A stretch of 64,000 nt of DNA from positions 1,022,001 to 1,086,000 of the forward strand of contig NZ_JAEKEL010000001.1 in the NCBI RefSeq assembly GCF_016651105.1. The letters run 5' to 3'. Position 1 is the stretch's first letter. Each line of letters begins with the position of its first letter. The notes beneath the pieces are model-generated. The model worked only from the letters and a program-made list of their open reading frames with translations. It was not told the DNA's origin and did not search any database. Positions 46,633 through 55,112 of the stretch are shown here, piece by piece. This DNA comes from Pseudomonas sp. TH15. GTDB lineage: Bacteria; Pseudomonadota; Gammaproteobacteria; Pseudomonadales; Pseudomonadaceae. The translations under genes were made by a program, and so were the position numbers.

Positions 46633-48249
46633 TTACGCTTCGTCATCCAGCCGTCGGTTGCTCTGGCGGCGGCCACGGGTGATCAGCTCGATGAACTGCA
46701 CGGCACTCAGCGCATGGGCGAACAGCCAGCCCTGACCGAACTTCACGCCTTCGCTGCTCAGGAACGCCGCTTGGGCTTCATGCTCGATGCCTTCGGCGAT
46801 CACCTTGAGTTGCAGGGCCTGGGCCATGTGAATGATGTGCGGCGCGACACCGCTGCTGGCGGCGTCATGGCCCAGGGCATCGATAAAGGCCTTGTCGATT
46901 TTCAGGCAATCCACCGGCAAGGTTTGCAGATAGGCCAGGCTGCAATAGCCGGTGCCGAAGTCGTCGATCAACACCTGATGCCCGACATCACGCAAGGCTT
47001 GCAGGTTTTCCCGCGCTACCACCACATCAATCAACCCGCGCTCAGTCACTTCGAAGGCAATCTGCTTGGCTGCAACCCGATGCAAGGTCAGCAGGCGCGC
47101 CATCACTTGGCCGATACGCGGCACCATGACATCGCAAGCTGCGAGGTTGACCGAGATATACAGCTGCGGATTGGCCCGTAGCAGTTGCCCCAACTGTTCA
47201 AGCAGGCGCTGCAAGACGAAGTCGGTCATCTGGCGGATCTGCCCGGTGTTTTCCGCCATGGGGATAAACAGATCGGGGCTGGTCAGCGTGCCGTCCGGTC
47301 GTCGCCAGCGCAGCAGCGCTTCAGCGCCGACGCAGTGGCGGCTGTCGAGATCGAAGATCGGTTGATACAACACCTGCAACTCGCCACGGCGTATCGCGCC
47401 ATGCAGTTCGGCATCCAGCGATTGACGCTGGCGCGCCAGCAAAAATACCAGGAAACCGACGAAAGCACCGAGCGCCAGACTCGCTGGCACTAGCCACCAC
47501 CAGACCGCAGGCACATGCATGCCGCTGCGTGGAGAGATCAGCACCAACTGGTACTCAGGATTGTTGGTGGGCATGCGGTAAATCAAACGGCTATGCGTCA
47601 CTTGCAGCGCGTCGCTGCTCTTCGGTGGCCAGGGTTCCGTCGGTGGCCAGGCCTGCTCGACGCCCAGCACCGGAATCGCCCGGGTCCCATGATCGAGCAC
47701 CACCAGCAGACTGCTGCCGGGCGAGAGGTCGACCATGTCGGTCAAATGCCCGCGAGAGGTCGCCACCCGGAAATTGCCACGACCCAGCATCAGCGCCGCG
47801 CGGTTTTCATCGGGTTCGGTGGTGGTATTGAGCCAATAATTGTAGGTTGGGCCTTTGATGTCCGGCGGTCGTACTACCGACAGCCCTTCTTGGCGGGGGC
47901 GGTTGGAGCAGATCCGGGTGGCGTCCATATAAGCGGCTTCGTAGACGAAGCGGTAGCTGAAGCTGATCTGCTGCAAGGTGGCGATCATTTCGTCGTCGCA
48001 GGTTCGCAACGGCTGGGCTTCCAGATCATCGAGGCTTTCACGCAGTTGTCCGAACAGCTGTTCCAGACGAGCGAGGAAGCGCTCGCCCTGTGCGTTCATT
48101 TCCTGGCTTTCGTCTTGCTCGACTTGATGCATCGCCATAAACAGACTGGCGGCCATCAGCAGTGTTGCACTCAGGACAGCAGCCATCATCGCCAAAAACC
48201 AAGGGCGATAGAACCAACTACGCAACCTCTCTCGCGCTGCAGGCATCAT
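46633..48249 (-). CDS. membrane c-di-GMP phosphodiesterase (CSS-motif + EAL)
   Basis: A 538-residue protein. A first helix (about 17-37) and a second (about 250-270) enclose a periplasmic CSS-motif redox domain; two cysteines are seen in LRTCDDE and RICSNR. The EAL domain (about 285-525) keeps the active-site set: EALLRWRRPDG, the glutamate in FEVTERGLID, DDFGTGYCSLAYL, KIDKAFI and AEGIEHE. It should hydrolyse c-di-GMP to pGpG, controlled by DsbA-type thiol oxidation as in PdeC-like proteins; that control is inference. It is convergent with kinB, 9 bases apart. Confidence 0.93.
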   Translation of the reverse strand: MMPAARERLRSWFYRPWFLAMMAAVLSATLLMAASLFMAMHQVEQDESQEMNAQGERFLARLEQLFGQLRESLDDLEAQPLRTCDDEMIATLQQISFSYRFVYEAAYMDATRICSNRPRQEGLSVVRPPDIKGPTYNYWLNTTTEPDENRAALMLGRGNFRVATSRGHLTDMVDLSPGSSLLVVLDHGTRAIPVLGVEQAWPPTEPWPPKSSDALQVTHSRLIYRMPTNNPEYQLVLISPRSGMHVPAVWWWLVPASLALGAFVGFLVFLLARQRQSLDAELHGAIRRGELQVLYQPIFDLDSRHCVGAEALLRWRRPDGTLTSPDLFIPMAENTGQIRQMTDFVLQRLLEQLGQLLRANPQLYISVNLAACDVMVPRIGQVMARLLTLHRVAAKQIAFEVTERGLIDVVVARENLQALRDVGHQVLIDDFGTGYCSLAYLQTLPVDCLKIDKAFIDALGHDAASSGVAPHIIHMAQALQLKVIAEGIEHEAQAAFLSSEGVKFGQGWLFAHALSAVQFIELITRGRRQSNRRLDDEA

Positions 48250-48322
48250 GGAATATCCGAAGTATTACCAATGAGTTATAGCTGCTGATTTGGATTTAGG
48301 GCTGACCGTCGGGCGGGCGTCA

Positions 48323-49102
48323 TTATTTTGTCTGATTAAGCACCAAAAGCATGGCCGCGGTTTGCGCGTCCGGGATGCCGTCGAAACGCGAAGGGCGGAA
48401 ATGCATCTGGAAGGCCGCCAGCACATGTCGGGTGGCCACATCCAGTTCGCCGGTCTGCGGCGTCGCGTAGCCCAGGCGCGCGAGCTCTTCCTGGAACCAG
48501 CCGATGCTCGGCAGTTCTGCCGCGAACTGTGCTTGGCGGCTCGCGACGGCTTGCTCGTTCGGCCAGATGCCCAGACCTTCAGCGGCCAGACGCTTCCAAG
48601 GGAACAGCGGCCCCGGATCAAGTTTACGCAGTGGGGCAATGTCGCTATGGCCGATGATGTGCCGGGGACTGATGCCGTTGCGTTTGCTGATGTCCTTGAG
48701 CAGTACGATCAAGGCCTGGACCTGAGCTTCGCTGTACGGATACCAGACGCGACCGGTCGGCGTGTCGCGGAAGCCCGGATTGACGATCTCGATGCCGATG
48801 GAGCTGGAGTTCAACCACGTCCGGCCTTGCCATTCACTTTCCCCGGCGTGCCAGGCGCGCAGGTTTTCATCGACCAGTTTGTAAACGGTCGCGCCCTTGT
48901 CATCACCGATCAAGTAGTGGCTGCTGACTTCGCCATGGGTCAATAATTGCAGCGAACGCTCCAGCGACGCGTTGGTGTAGTGCACCACCACAAACTGCAC
49001 GCGGCTGTCGTGATTGGCGGAAGGGTGGCTGGTGTCGAAACGAGGACCGCTGGCACAACCGGCCAGCAATAGCAGCGACACAACGAGGGCAATATATTTC
49101 AT
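48323..49102 (-). CDS. N-acetylmuramoyl-L-alanine amidase, lipoprotein (AmpDh2-like)
   Basis: A 259-residue amidase_2 protein with lipobox LLAGC (C16), zinc ligands H41 (VVHYTNAS), H152 and D162 (GHSDIAPLRKLDPG), and a C-terminal peptidoglycan-binding domain (about 180-255). It cleaves the amide between MurNAc and the stem peptide from an outer-membrane anchor. It corresponds to AmpDh2 (PA5485) of P. aeruginosa by sequence and by place near algB-kinB. Confidence 0.93.
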   Translation of the reverse strand: MKYIALVVSLLLLAGCASGPRFDTSHPSANHDSRVQFVVVHYTNASLERSLQLLTHGEVSSHYLIGDDKGATVYKLVDENLRAWHAGESEWQGRTWLNSSSIGIEIVNPGFRDTPTGRVWYPYSEAQVQALIVLLKDISKRNGISPRHIIGHSDIAPLRKLDPGPLFPWKRLAAEGLGIWPNEQAVASRQAQFAAELPSIGWFQEELARLGYATPQTGELDVATRHVLAAFQMHFRPSRFDGIPDAQTAAMLLVLNQTK

Positions 49103-49205
49103 GGCAGAAGGCAGTACGCGAAAGACGATAATGCAACAGTGTAACGTAATGCTTTGCTTGTCGACGGCAAAAGGGCTGCTTTAAACAAAATGAGACAACT
49201 GGGCT

Positions 49206-51305
49206 TTAGCCCAGCTCCACACGATTACGCCCGGCGTTTTTGGCCCGGTATAGCGCCTGATCGGCTCTTTTAAGCACCATGTCGCTATGCTCGCCGGGCT
49301 TGAACGCTGTGAGTCCCATCGAAATAGTGACGGTCACTCGCTCACCCTTGAAGTGAAAAGGGCAGGCTTCAATCGATGCGCGCAGGCTCTCCAGCAGTTT
49401 TGCCCCGACAGCCGGTACTGTGGCGGGCATCATCAAGACGAACTCTTCACCACCAAAGCGAGCAATAAAGTCCGACCCGCGCAGGCGTTTGCGCAGTACG
49501 CTCGCGATGATTTTCAGCACTTTGTCGCCGGCCAGGTGCCCATAGTTATCGTTGATGCGTTTGAAATGGTCGAGATCGAGCATGGCCAGCATTAACGTAT
49601 TGCCATGCTGCTGCCACTCGCCTATCTCGTGTTCCAGTCGTTCGCTCCAGGCGGCGCGGTTGGGCAGGCCGGTCAGCGGGTCGATCAGGGCTTTTTGACG
49701 CTGCTCCTCAAGGTGCTCGCGGTAGCCGAGGGCTTCCTGCTCCATGTGTGCGACCCGTTCGGCCAGGCCTTGCAGACGGGCCGCGACTTCTTGTTCGCGC
49801 TCGTCTCGCTGCTTCTGATGCTGGTCCATGGTGCCCAGCAAACCTTCGAGATGGTTTTCCAGTACGTGTTTGAGGTCTTCCAGGTCGGCCGCGTCCTGCA
49901 TGCTCGTTTGCAAACCGTCGACTTGTTCGCGGATCTGCGTGTCCATCTCCCGTGCGGCGGAGCGGTTATCGGCATGACCGGCGCTGGCGGCTTGCAGGTT
50001 GCTCTGAAATGACTCGAGGCGCTCGTTGAGCTGCTGCAAATACGCTTCGAATTCGTGCTGGCCGCTGTCGGTGATCGCCAGCATCAAGGTGGCCAGATCG
50101 TCGAGGATCGGCAGCAATTCGTACCAGTTCAGACCATTTTGCAGGCGACTGCGCATTGCCTCGGCTTGTGGGCGATGGCGTTCCGGCAGCGTCAAGTCGT
50201 CGAGCAGGCCCAGCAGTGTTTCTTCGATGTGCGTGGCGACGGAGCTGTAGGACGGCTCCGGTGAGTCGGGCAGGGCATAGAGGATATCTTCCTCGGGGTG
50301 CTCCGGATCAATCGCGGCCAGCGCCTGCGCCATGACCAAAGGTAAGGGCAGGCTGTCGAGGATCAGCGGGGCCGGATCGCCGGGATGAATCAGTTCGTCG
50401 GGGTTGATCGCGACGGTGGTGATCGGCGTCGGGACATGAGCCCGGGGCTGAGTTTCAGCTTGAGCGAAAACCGGCTCGAGTTCGGCCTCGAGGGATGGTG
50501 CTGGCGTTGCAGCGGGGGCGCTGGCCGTTTCGCTGACAACCGTGGGCGGCACGAAGGCGACCATGTCCGGCTCCGGCTTGATCTCGGCGAGTGGCGTCGG
50601 TGTATCAAGCGCTGGCGCAGGTTGCTTGATCGGTGGCGCGGTAACCTCCGACTCAGTGAGCGCGACGGGGGCCGGCGGCGAGGGTTGCAGTTCGGGCTCC
50701 GTGGCAACCGGGGCTTGCGCGGTTGGCGCTATCGGCGCTGGCGCGGGGGCCTCCGTTACTGGGGCAGGCGTTTCCTCGTTTTCTCGACTGCCAAACAGAC
50801 GCTGCAACAGTCCCGGACGCTCCGGCTCCGCCGGCGCCTCCAGCTGGTTCAGGGCTTTGCCTTGCAAGCCGCTCAGTTCGCTGAGCAACAAAGGAATCTC
50901 TCGGGCCTGGCCGACGCGCCCGTCCAGTTGTTTGGCAAAGGTCTTGAGGGGACGGCTGACTTCCCGAGGCAATGGCAATGCCTGGAGCTGCGTGACCAGC
51001 GCGTTCAGTGCAGCACTGACCTGATCAGCCCGGGTTTCGCGGCGCTGCTCGGAGTCGAGCACGGCTTTTTCCAGTCGAGGCAGTAACGCTGCAAGGCCGG
51101 CATCCATGTCATCAGTGCGCACGACTTCGCGCATTTCCTTCATGCACAGGTCAACGGCGCGGTCGGTGCCCTCGGCCGCCAGAGTGCTGCGTACCAGCCC
51201 GCGTCGCAGCAAGTCGAGCCGGGCGTCCCAGCGACGTTCGAGCTTTTCCTGTTGTTCGATGCTTTTGAGGTACTTCTCTTTCCAGCGTTGTGCTTCGTCG
51301 CTCAT
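49206..51305 (-). CDS. GGDEF diguanylate cyclase with helical N-terminus
   Basis: A 699-residue protein without membrane segments. Residues 1-155 are helical, 160-320 form an Ala/Pro-rich low-complexity linker, and a coiled-coil-rich part (about 340-535) leads to the GGDEF domain (about 540-699). The active site is GGEEF, and the inhibitory I-site RGSD lies five residues before it, so it should make c-di-GMP with product inhibition. From memory it equals DgcH (PA5487). Its start overlaps the stop of the next upstream gene (EEP protein) by 4 bases. Confidence 0.92.
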   Translation of the reverse strand: MSDEAQRWKEKYLKSIEQQEKLERRWDARLDLLRRGLVRSTLAAEGTDRAVDLCMKEMREVVRTDDMDAGLAALLPRLEKAVLDSEQRRETRADQVSAALNALVTQLQALPLPREVSRPLKTFAKQLDGRVGQAREIPLLLSELSGLQGKALNQLEAPAEPERPGLLQRLFGSRENEETPAPVTEAPAPAPIAPTAQAPVATEPELQPSPPAPVALTESEVTAPPIKQPAPALDTPTPLAEIKPEPDMVAFVPPTVVSETASAPAATPAPSLEAELEPVFAQAETQPRAHVPTPITTVAINPDELIHPGDPAPLILDSLPLPLVMAQALAAIDPEHPEEDILYALPDSPEPSYSSVATHIEETLLGLLDDLTLPERHRPQAEAMRSRLQNGLNWYELLPILDDLATLMLAITDSGQHEFEAYLQQLNERLESFQSNLQAASAGHADNRSAAREMDTQIREQVDGLQTSMQDAADLEDLKHVLENHLEGLLGTMDQHQKQRDEREQEVAARLQGLAERVAHMEQEALGYREHLEEQRQKALIDPLTGLPNRAAWSERLEHEIGEWQQHGNTLMLAMLDLDHFKRINDNYGHLAGDKVLKIIASVLRKRLRGSDFIARFGGEEFVLMMPATVPAVGAKLLESLRASIEACPFHFKGERVTVTISMGLTAFKPGEHSDMVLKRADQALYRAKNAGRNRVELG

Positions 51306-52180
51306 TCATGGGATCCGCGAGGGGCAGGACTCAACGCGGGCAATGCATCGGCCGTGAGCGAACCCGGCAGACGAATCTCTACCGCGACCGGCAGGTGATC
51401 GGAAATCGGTTGTGCCAGCACTTCGACCCTTTCAAGGGTCAAGGTCGGGCTAAGCAGAATATGGTCCAGGCAGCGCTGCGGGCGCCAGCTGGGGAACGTC
51501 GCTTCCAGCTGCGGCGCCAGCAGGCCGAGGTCGCGCAGCGGAGAGTTTTGCAGCAAGTCACTGGCGTGGGTGTTCATGTCGCCCATCAGCACCTGGTGTT
51601 TGTAGCCGCCGATCAACTCGCGGATATAGGCCAGTTGCAGACTGCGTACACGGGCGCCGAGAGCCAGGTGCATCATCACGACGACCAATGCGTCCGGACC
51701 TTCGCCGAAACGCACCAGGATCGCCCCGCGGCCCTTTGGACCCGGTAGCGGATGGTCTTCAATCGCCCATGGGCGCAGGCGGCTGAGCACGCCATTGCTG
51801 TGCTGGCCGAAGCGACCGAGGTTGCGATTGAGTTGTTGATACCAGTAAGGGAAGGCGCCGAGCTGGGCCAGGTGTTCGACCTGATTGACGTAGCCTGATC
51901 GCAGGCTGCCGCCATCGGCTTCCTGCAAGGCGACCAGATCGAAGTCGCCGAGCAGATTGCCGATCTTTTGCAGATTGCCGGCACGCCCGGTGTGCGGCAA
52001 CAGGTGTTGCCAGCCACGGGTCAGATAGTGCCGATAGCGCTCAGTACTGATGCCCACCTGGATATTGAAGCTGAGCAAGCGCAGACGGCTGTCTGCGGGC
52101 AGGCCCGTCGATTCCAGGTGATGCGTGTTGATCTGCGGTTCATGCAGGCCAACCACGCGTTCAGTACCCCAGCGGCGCAT
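51302..52180 (-). CDS. endonuclease/exonuclease/phosphatase family protein
   Basis: A 292-residue EEP-fold hydrolase. The metal and catalytic residues are visible in LSFNIQVG, ALQEADGG, MMHLALG, MGDMNTHASD and SDHLPVAVE. Substrate unknown; members cut nucleic acids, phosphoinositides or sphingomyelin. No signal peptide. It is translationally coupled to the diguanylate cyclase (overlap 51302-51305) and 14 bases downstream of dsbA. Confidence 0.88.
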   Translation of the reverse strand: MRRWGTERVVGLHEPQINTHHLESTGLPADSRLRLLSFNIQVGISTERYRHYLTRGWQHLLPHTGRAGNLQKIGNLLGDFDLVALQEADGGSLRSGYVNQVEHLAQLGAFPYWYQQLNRNLGRFGQHSNGVLSRLRPWAIEDHPLPGPKGRGAILVRFGEGPDALVVVMMHLALGARVRSLQLAYIRELIGGYKHQVLMGDMNTHASDLLQNSPLRDLGLLAPQLEATFPSWRPQRCLDHILLSPTLTLERVEVLAQPISDHLPVAVEIRLPGSLTADALPALSPAPRGSHE

Positions 52181-52194
52181 GGCAGGGGCCGCGC

Positions 52195-52836
52195 TTAGTT
52201 GGCAGCAGCCTTGTTAGCCGCTCGCTCTTGGGCGACCAGTTTGTCGGCCAGTTGCAGGGCTTGCTCGGCGCCGCCGGCGGAGCCCACGTCAAAGCGATAC
52301 TTGCCGTTGACGATCATGGTTGGAACGCCGGAGATTTCATATTTCTTGGCCAGTTCACGGGCCTTGATGATTTGACCTTTGATGGCGAAAGAGTCAAATG
52401 TGGCCAGGAACTTGTCCTTGTCTACACCTTGGGTCGCCAGGAAGTCAGCCATGTCCTGTTTATCGATCAATTTCTTGTGTTCTTTCTGGATGGCTTCGAA
52501 AACCGCAGCATGGACCTTGCTCTCAACGCCCATGGCTTCCAGGGTCAGGAACATTTGACCGTGTGCATCCCAAGGGCCGCCGAACATGGCTGGAATACGC
52601 ACGAAGTGTACGTCGGCCGGCAATTTCGCAACCCAGGGATTGATCACCGGTTCGAAAGCGTAGCAATGCGGGCAGCCATACCAGAACAGTTCCACCACTT
52701 CGATCTTGCCAGGCTCGGCGACCGGCACCGGGTTGGTCAATTCGACATAAGGTGCGGCGGGTGCTTCAGCGGCTTGTGCGGTCATGCCGAACAGGCTGGC
52801 AGCGACGAGTGCGGCGCTGATGATCAGATTACGCAT
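52195..52836 (-). CDS. dsbA: thiol:disulfide interchange protein DsbA
   Basis: A 213-residue periplasmic oxidoreductase introducing disulfides. Signal peptide (1-22, ending QAA), thioredoxin fold with the active site C55-P-H-C58, the helical insertion, and the cis-proline loop GVPTMIVNGKYR. It is the only dsbA in the window. It may keep the periplasmic cysteines of the nearby CSS-domain phosphodiesterase and Ivy-like protein oxidised, which is inference. Confidence 0.97.
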   Translation of the reverse strand: MRNLIISAALVAASLFGMTAQAAEAPAAPYVELTNPVPVAEPGKIEVVELFWYGCPHCYAFEPVINPWVAKLPADVHFVRIPAMFGGPWDAHGQMFLTLEAMGVESKVHAAVFEAIQKEHKKLIDKQDMADFLATQGVDKDKFLATFDSFAIKGQIIKARELAKKYEISGVPTMIVNGKYRFDVGSAGGAEQALQLADKLVAQERAANKAAAN

Positions 52837-52925
52837 GCTTTACTCCTGGACAAATTGGGTCGCCTCGCGCGACCTGTTTTCAGACAGATCATGGCGGGCT
52901 TGAGTTCTGTAGTGTAACGGCAGCG

Positions 52926-52962
52926 GCCACAAAAAAGGGCGGCCAAAGCCACCCTTTTTATG
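52926..52962. terminator. bidirectional hairpin terminator upstream of dsbA
   Basis: AAAAAGGGCGGC pairs with GCCACCCTTTTT around CAAA. The A and T runs allow termination on either strand; it most likely ends the cytochrome c4 transcript. A second imperfect hairpin (TCGAGCG / CGCTCGA) lies at about 52980-53026. Confidence 0.75.
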
Positions 52963-53036
52963 CTTGCATCGACGGATTAATCGAGCGTTAACGTTGCAGG
53001 AGATGTCCATCGCCCGCAACGCTCGATCCGCTGGCC

Positions 53037-53648
53037 TTAGTGCAGGCCTTGAATGTAGCTGGACACCGCTGCAATTTCTTCGTCGCTCATTTTTTTGGCG
53101 ATGGTTTGCATGATTTTGGTATCGCCATCGTTGGTCCGGCCGCCTTCTTCTTTTCGGAAGTCGGTCAGTTGCTTGGCGACGTATTGAGCGTGCTGGCCAC
53201 CCAGGTGCGGGAAGCCGGCGGCGGCATTACCTGCGCCATTCGGCGAGTGGCAACCGGTGCAGGCCGGCAAGTTCTTGGTCAGGTCGCCACCACGGAACAG
53301 TGCTTCACCGCGAGCCACGACTTTAGGGTCGGCGGCGCCAACGCTGCCTTTCTGGCTGGAGAAGTAAGCGGCGAGATCGGCCAGGTCCTGATCGCTCAGG
53401 TTGGTCAGCAGGCCGGTCATTTCCAGTACCGTACGTTTACCGGACTTGATGTCGTGCAACTGCTTGTTCAGATAACGCTCGCCCTGGCCTGCCAGTTTCG
53501 GAAAGTTAGGCGCCATGCTGTTGCCATCCGGGCCATGACAGGCGCCACATACTGCGGCTTTCGCCTGACCAGCAGTTGCATCACCTGCAGCATGGGCAAT
53601 GCCGGAGATCCCCACGGTCAACAGCAGACTCACGATCAATTTGTTCAT
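53037..53648 (-). CDS. cytochrome c4 (diheme)
   Basis: A 203-residue periplasmic diheme cytochrome: signal peptide (1-20, ending AHA) and two class I domains with heme motifs C34-GA-C37-H38 and C130-TG-C133-H134. The axial methionines are in the EMTGL- and TKIMQTI-type segments. It carries electrons to terminal oxidases. It follows the cytochrome c5 gene by 46 bases on the same strand. Confidence 0.95.
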   Translation of the reverse strand: MNKLIVSLLLTVGISGIAHAAGDATAGQAKAAVCGACHGPDGNSMAPNFPKLAGQGERYLNKQLHDIKSGKRTVLEMTGLLTNLSDQDLADLAAYFSSQKGSVGAADPKVVARGEALFRGGDLTKNLPACTGCHSPNGAGNAAAGFPHLGGQHAQYVAKQLTDFRKEEGGRTNDGDTKIMQTIAKKMSDEEIAAVSSYIQGLH

Positions 53649-53694
53649 CAGCTAATCCAACTACGGCTAAGGGTTAAAGAGTTATGGGCCGGGC

Positions 53695-53985
53695 TTACTC
53701 GCTCATCCAACGGATGATGGCTTGGTAATCCTCGGCACTGCAGTCCATGCACAAACCACGCGGCGGCATCGCCTTGAAACCCTGGGTCACGTGTTGCACC
53801 AGCGTCTCCATACCTTTCGCCAACCTCGGCGTCCAAGCTTCCTGATCGCCCTTTTGAGGCGCCATGGGTAGTTGGCCGGAATGACAGGCACCACAAACAC
53901 GGTTGTACACAGCTTCCGGATCCTGTGTAGCCTGCGCGCTGTAAAGCGGCATCAAGACCCCGGCAGCTAGCAGCCATTTCGTCAT
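53695..53985 (-). CDS. cytochrome c5 family monoheme cytochrome
   Basis: A 96-residue cytochrome with a signal peptide (1-19), heme motif C31-GA-C34-H35, the axial methionine in KAMPPRG (M73) and the c5-specific disulfide C79/C82 (CMDC). It probably works with cytochrome c4 in electron transfer to oxidases. Confidence 0.94.
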   Translation of the reverse strand: MTKWLLAAGVLMPLYSAQATQDPEAVYNRVCGACHSGQLPMAPQKGDQEAWTPRLAKGMETLVQHVTQGFKAMPPRGLCMDCSAEDYQAIIRWMSE

Positions 53986-54176
53986 AAAACGACCTTTTCA
54001 GGGTTGAGAGCGTTCTGCGTTCTAGTGCGCAATCAAGGTCTATCGCTCTCGTGAACTTCATCCTACGCTGGGACAAAGCGCACACAAAATCTGCGGCATT
54101 ATATACTGGCGTCACTGAAACGGAAACGACACCGCTTGCCGCGTCCATTCCCGGCGCCGCCCACATCGGAAATCCC

Positions 54177-54818
54177 ATGCAACTCAAGAACCCCATCCTC
54201 GGCCTGTGCCAACAGTCCACCTTCATGCTCAGCGCTGCCAAAGTCGACCAATGTCCGGACGACGAGGGCTTTGAAGTAGCCTTTGCCGGGCGTTCCAACG
54301 CTGGTAAATCCAGCGCGCTGAACACCCTGACTCACGCCAGCCTGGCGCGGACCTCGAAAACTCCGGGTCGCACGCAGTTGTTGAACTTCTTCAAGCTAGA
54401 CGATGATCGTCGTCTGGTCGACCTTCCAGGCTACGGTTATGCAAAAGTACCCATCCCGCTGAAGCTGCACTGGCAGCGTCACCTGGAAGCTTATCTGGGC
54501 GGTCGCGAGAGTTTGAAAGGTCTGATCCTGATGATGGACATCCGTCATCCAATGACCGACTTCGACTTGCTGATGCTCGACTGGGCAGTCGCCAGCGGCA
54601 TGCCGATGCACATTTTGCTGACCAAGGCCGACAAGTTGACCTACGGCGCAGCGAAAAACGTCCTGCTCAAAGTGCAGGCCGATATCCGTAAGGGTTGGGG
54701 CGATACGATCAGCATCCAGTTGTTTTCGGCACCAAAACGCTTGGGCCTGGAAGACGCCTACACTGTATTGGCAGGCTGGATGGAATTGGCAGACAAAGGC
54801 GCCGAGATTGCCGAGTAA
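54177..54818 (+). CDS. engB: ribosome biogenesis GTP-binding protein EngB/YsxC
   Basis: A 213-residue essential GTPase for 50S subunit assembly. The P-loop is GRSNAGKS (38-45), followed by [11 protein letters not shown] (switch I), DLPGYGYAK (G3) and LLTKADKL (G4). The ATG at 54177 gives the family start [19 protein letters not shown] and has GGAAA upstream; the open frame extends 42 codons further up without similarity. Confidence 0.97.
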   Translation: MQLKNPILGLCQQSTFMLSAAKVDQCPDDEGFEVAFAGRSNAGKSSALNTLTHASLARTSKTPGRTQLLNFFKLDDDRRLVDLPGYGYAKVPIPLKLHWQRHLEAYLGGRESLKGLILMMDIRHPMTDFDLLMLDWAVASGMPMHILLTKADKLTYGAAKNVLLKVQADIRKGWGDTISIQLFSAPKRLGLEDAYTVLAGWMELADKGAEIAE

Positions 54819-54833
54819 GGCTTTCTTACAGGC

Positions 54834-54878
54834 AAAAAAAACCCCGGACTTCGTATGGGGAGGGGGAAGTTCCGGGGT
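54834..54878 (-). terminator. rho-independent terminator of the ErsA-like RNA
   Basis: On the minus strand CCCCGGAACTTCC.. pairs with ..GAAGTCCGGGG followed by eight T. Confidence 0.88.
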
Positions 54879-54965
54879 TCAAGTTCCGGACCGCTAGGGC
54901 GGGGTCCAGATATCTGCCAACACTTAACACAACATAGGAGCATCGAAGGGCTTCACCAGCCATTC
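54834..54965 (-). ncRNA. ersA: ErsA-like small RNA between engB and polA
   Basis: On the minus strand a sigma22 (AlgT)-like promoter, GAACTA-N17-TCAGA, occupies 54999-54972. The predicted RNA starts near 54965 and ends in the T run of a strong terminator at 54834, so it is about 132 nt, the length I recall for ErsA. It has a hairpin GGACC..GGTCC (54888-54907) and a terminator stem CCCCGGA / TCCGGGG whose long loop holds CCCCCTCCCC, suited to pairing with Shine-Dalgarno sequences. The place between engB and polA is that of ErsA in P. aeruginosa and of Spot 42 in E. coli. ErsA is known there to be AlgT-dependent and to act on algC. Confidence 0.78.
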
Positions 54966-54971
54966 AGTTAC

Positions 54972-54999
54972 TCTGAGTTGCGGTTCACGGAATTAGTTC
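54972..54999 (-). promoter_or_regulatory. sigma22 (AlgT/RpoE)-like promoter of the ErsA-like RNA
   Basis: The -35 box GAACTA (complement of 54994-54999) and -10 box TCAGA (complement of 54972-54976) are 17 bases apart; the AlgT consensus is GAACTT-N16/17-TCTGA. Confidence 0.7.
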
Positions 55000-55049
55000 A
55001 GAATTTTTTAAAATGCCTTTGGAATAACCCGAGGCATTTTCCGAACTAA
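54993..55049. terminator. nested hairpin between polA and the sRNA promoter
   Basis: The outer arms TTAGTTC / GAACTAA enclose an inner stem AAAATGCCT / AGGCATTTT (55010-55040). It may end polA and engB transcripts; the outer left arm overlaps the sRNA -35 box. Confidence 0.65.
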
Positions 55050-55112
55050 TAGCCCTTCGCCAGATTCTGCCGCGGTACCAGGCCGCAGCAGAAGCGCCCC
55101 TTTTCAGGCGGC

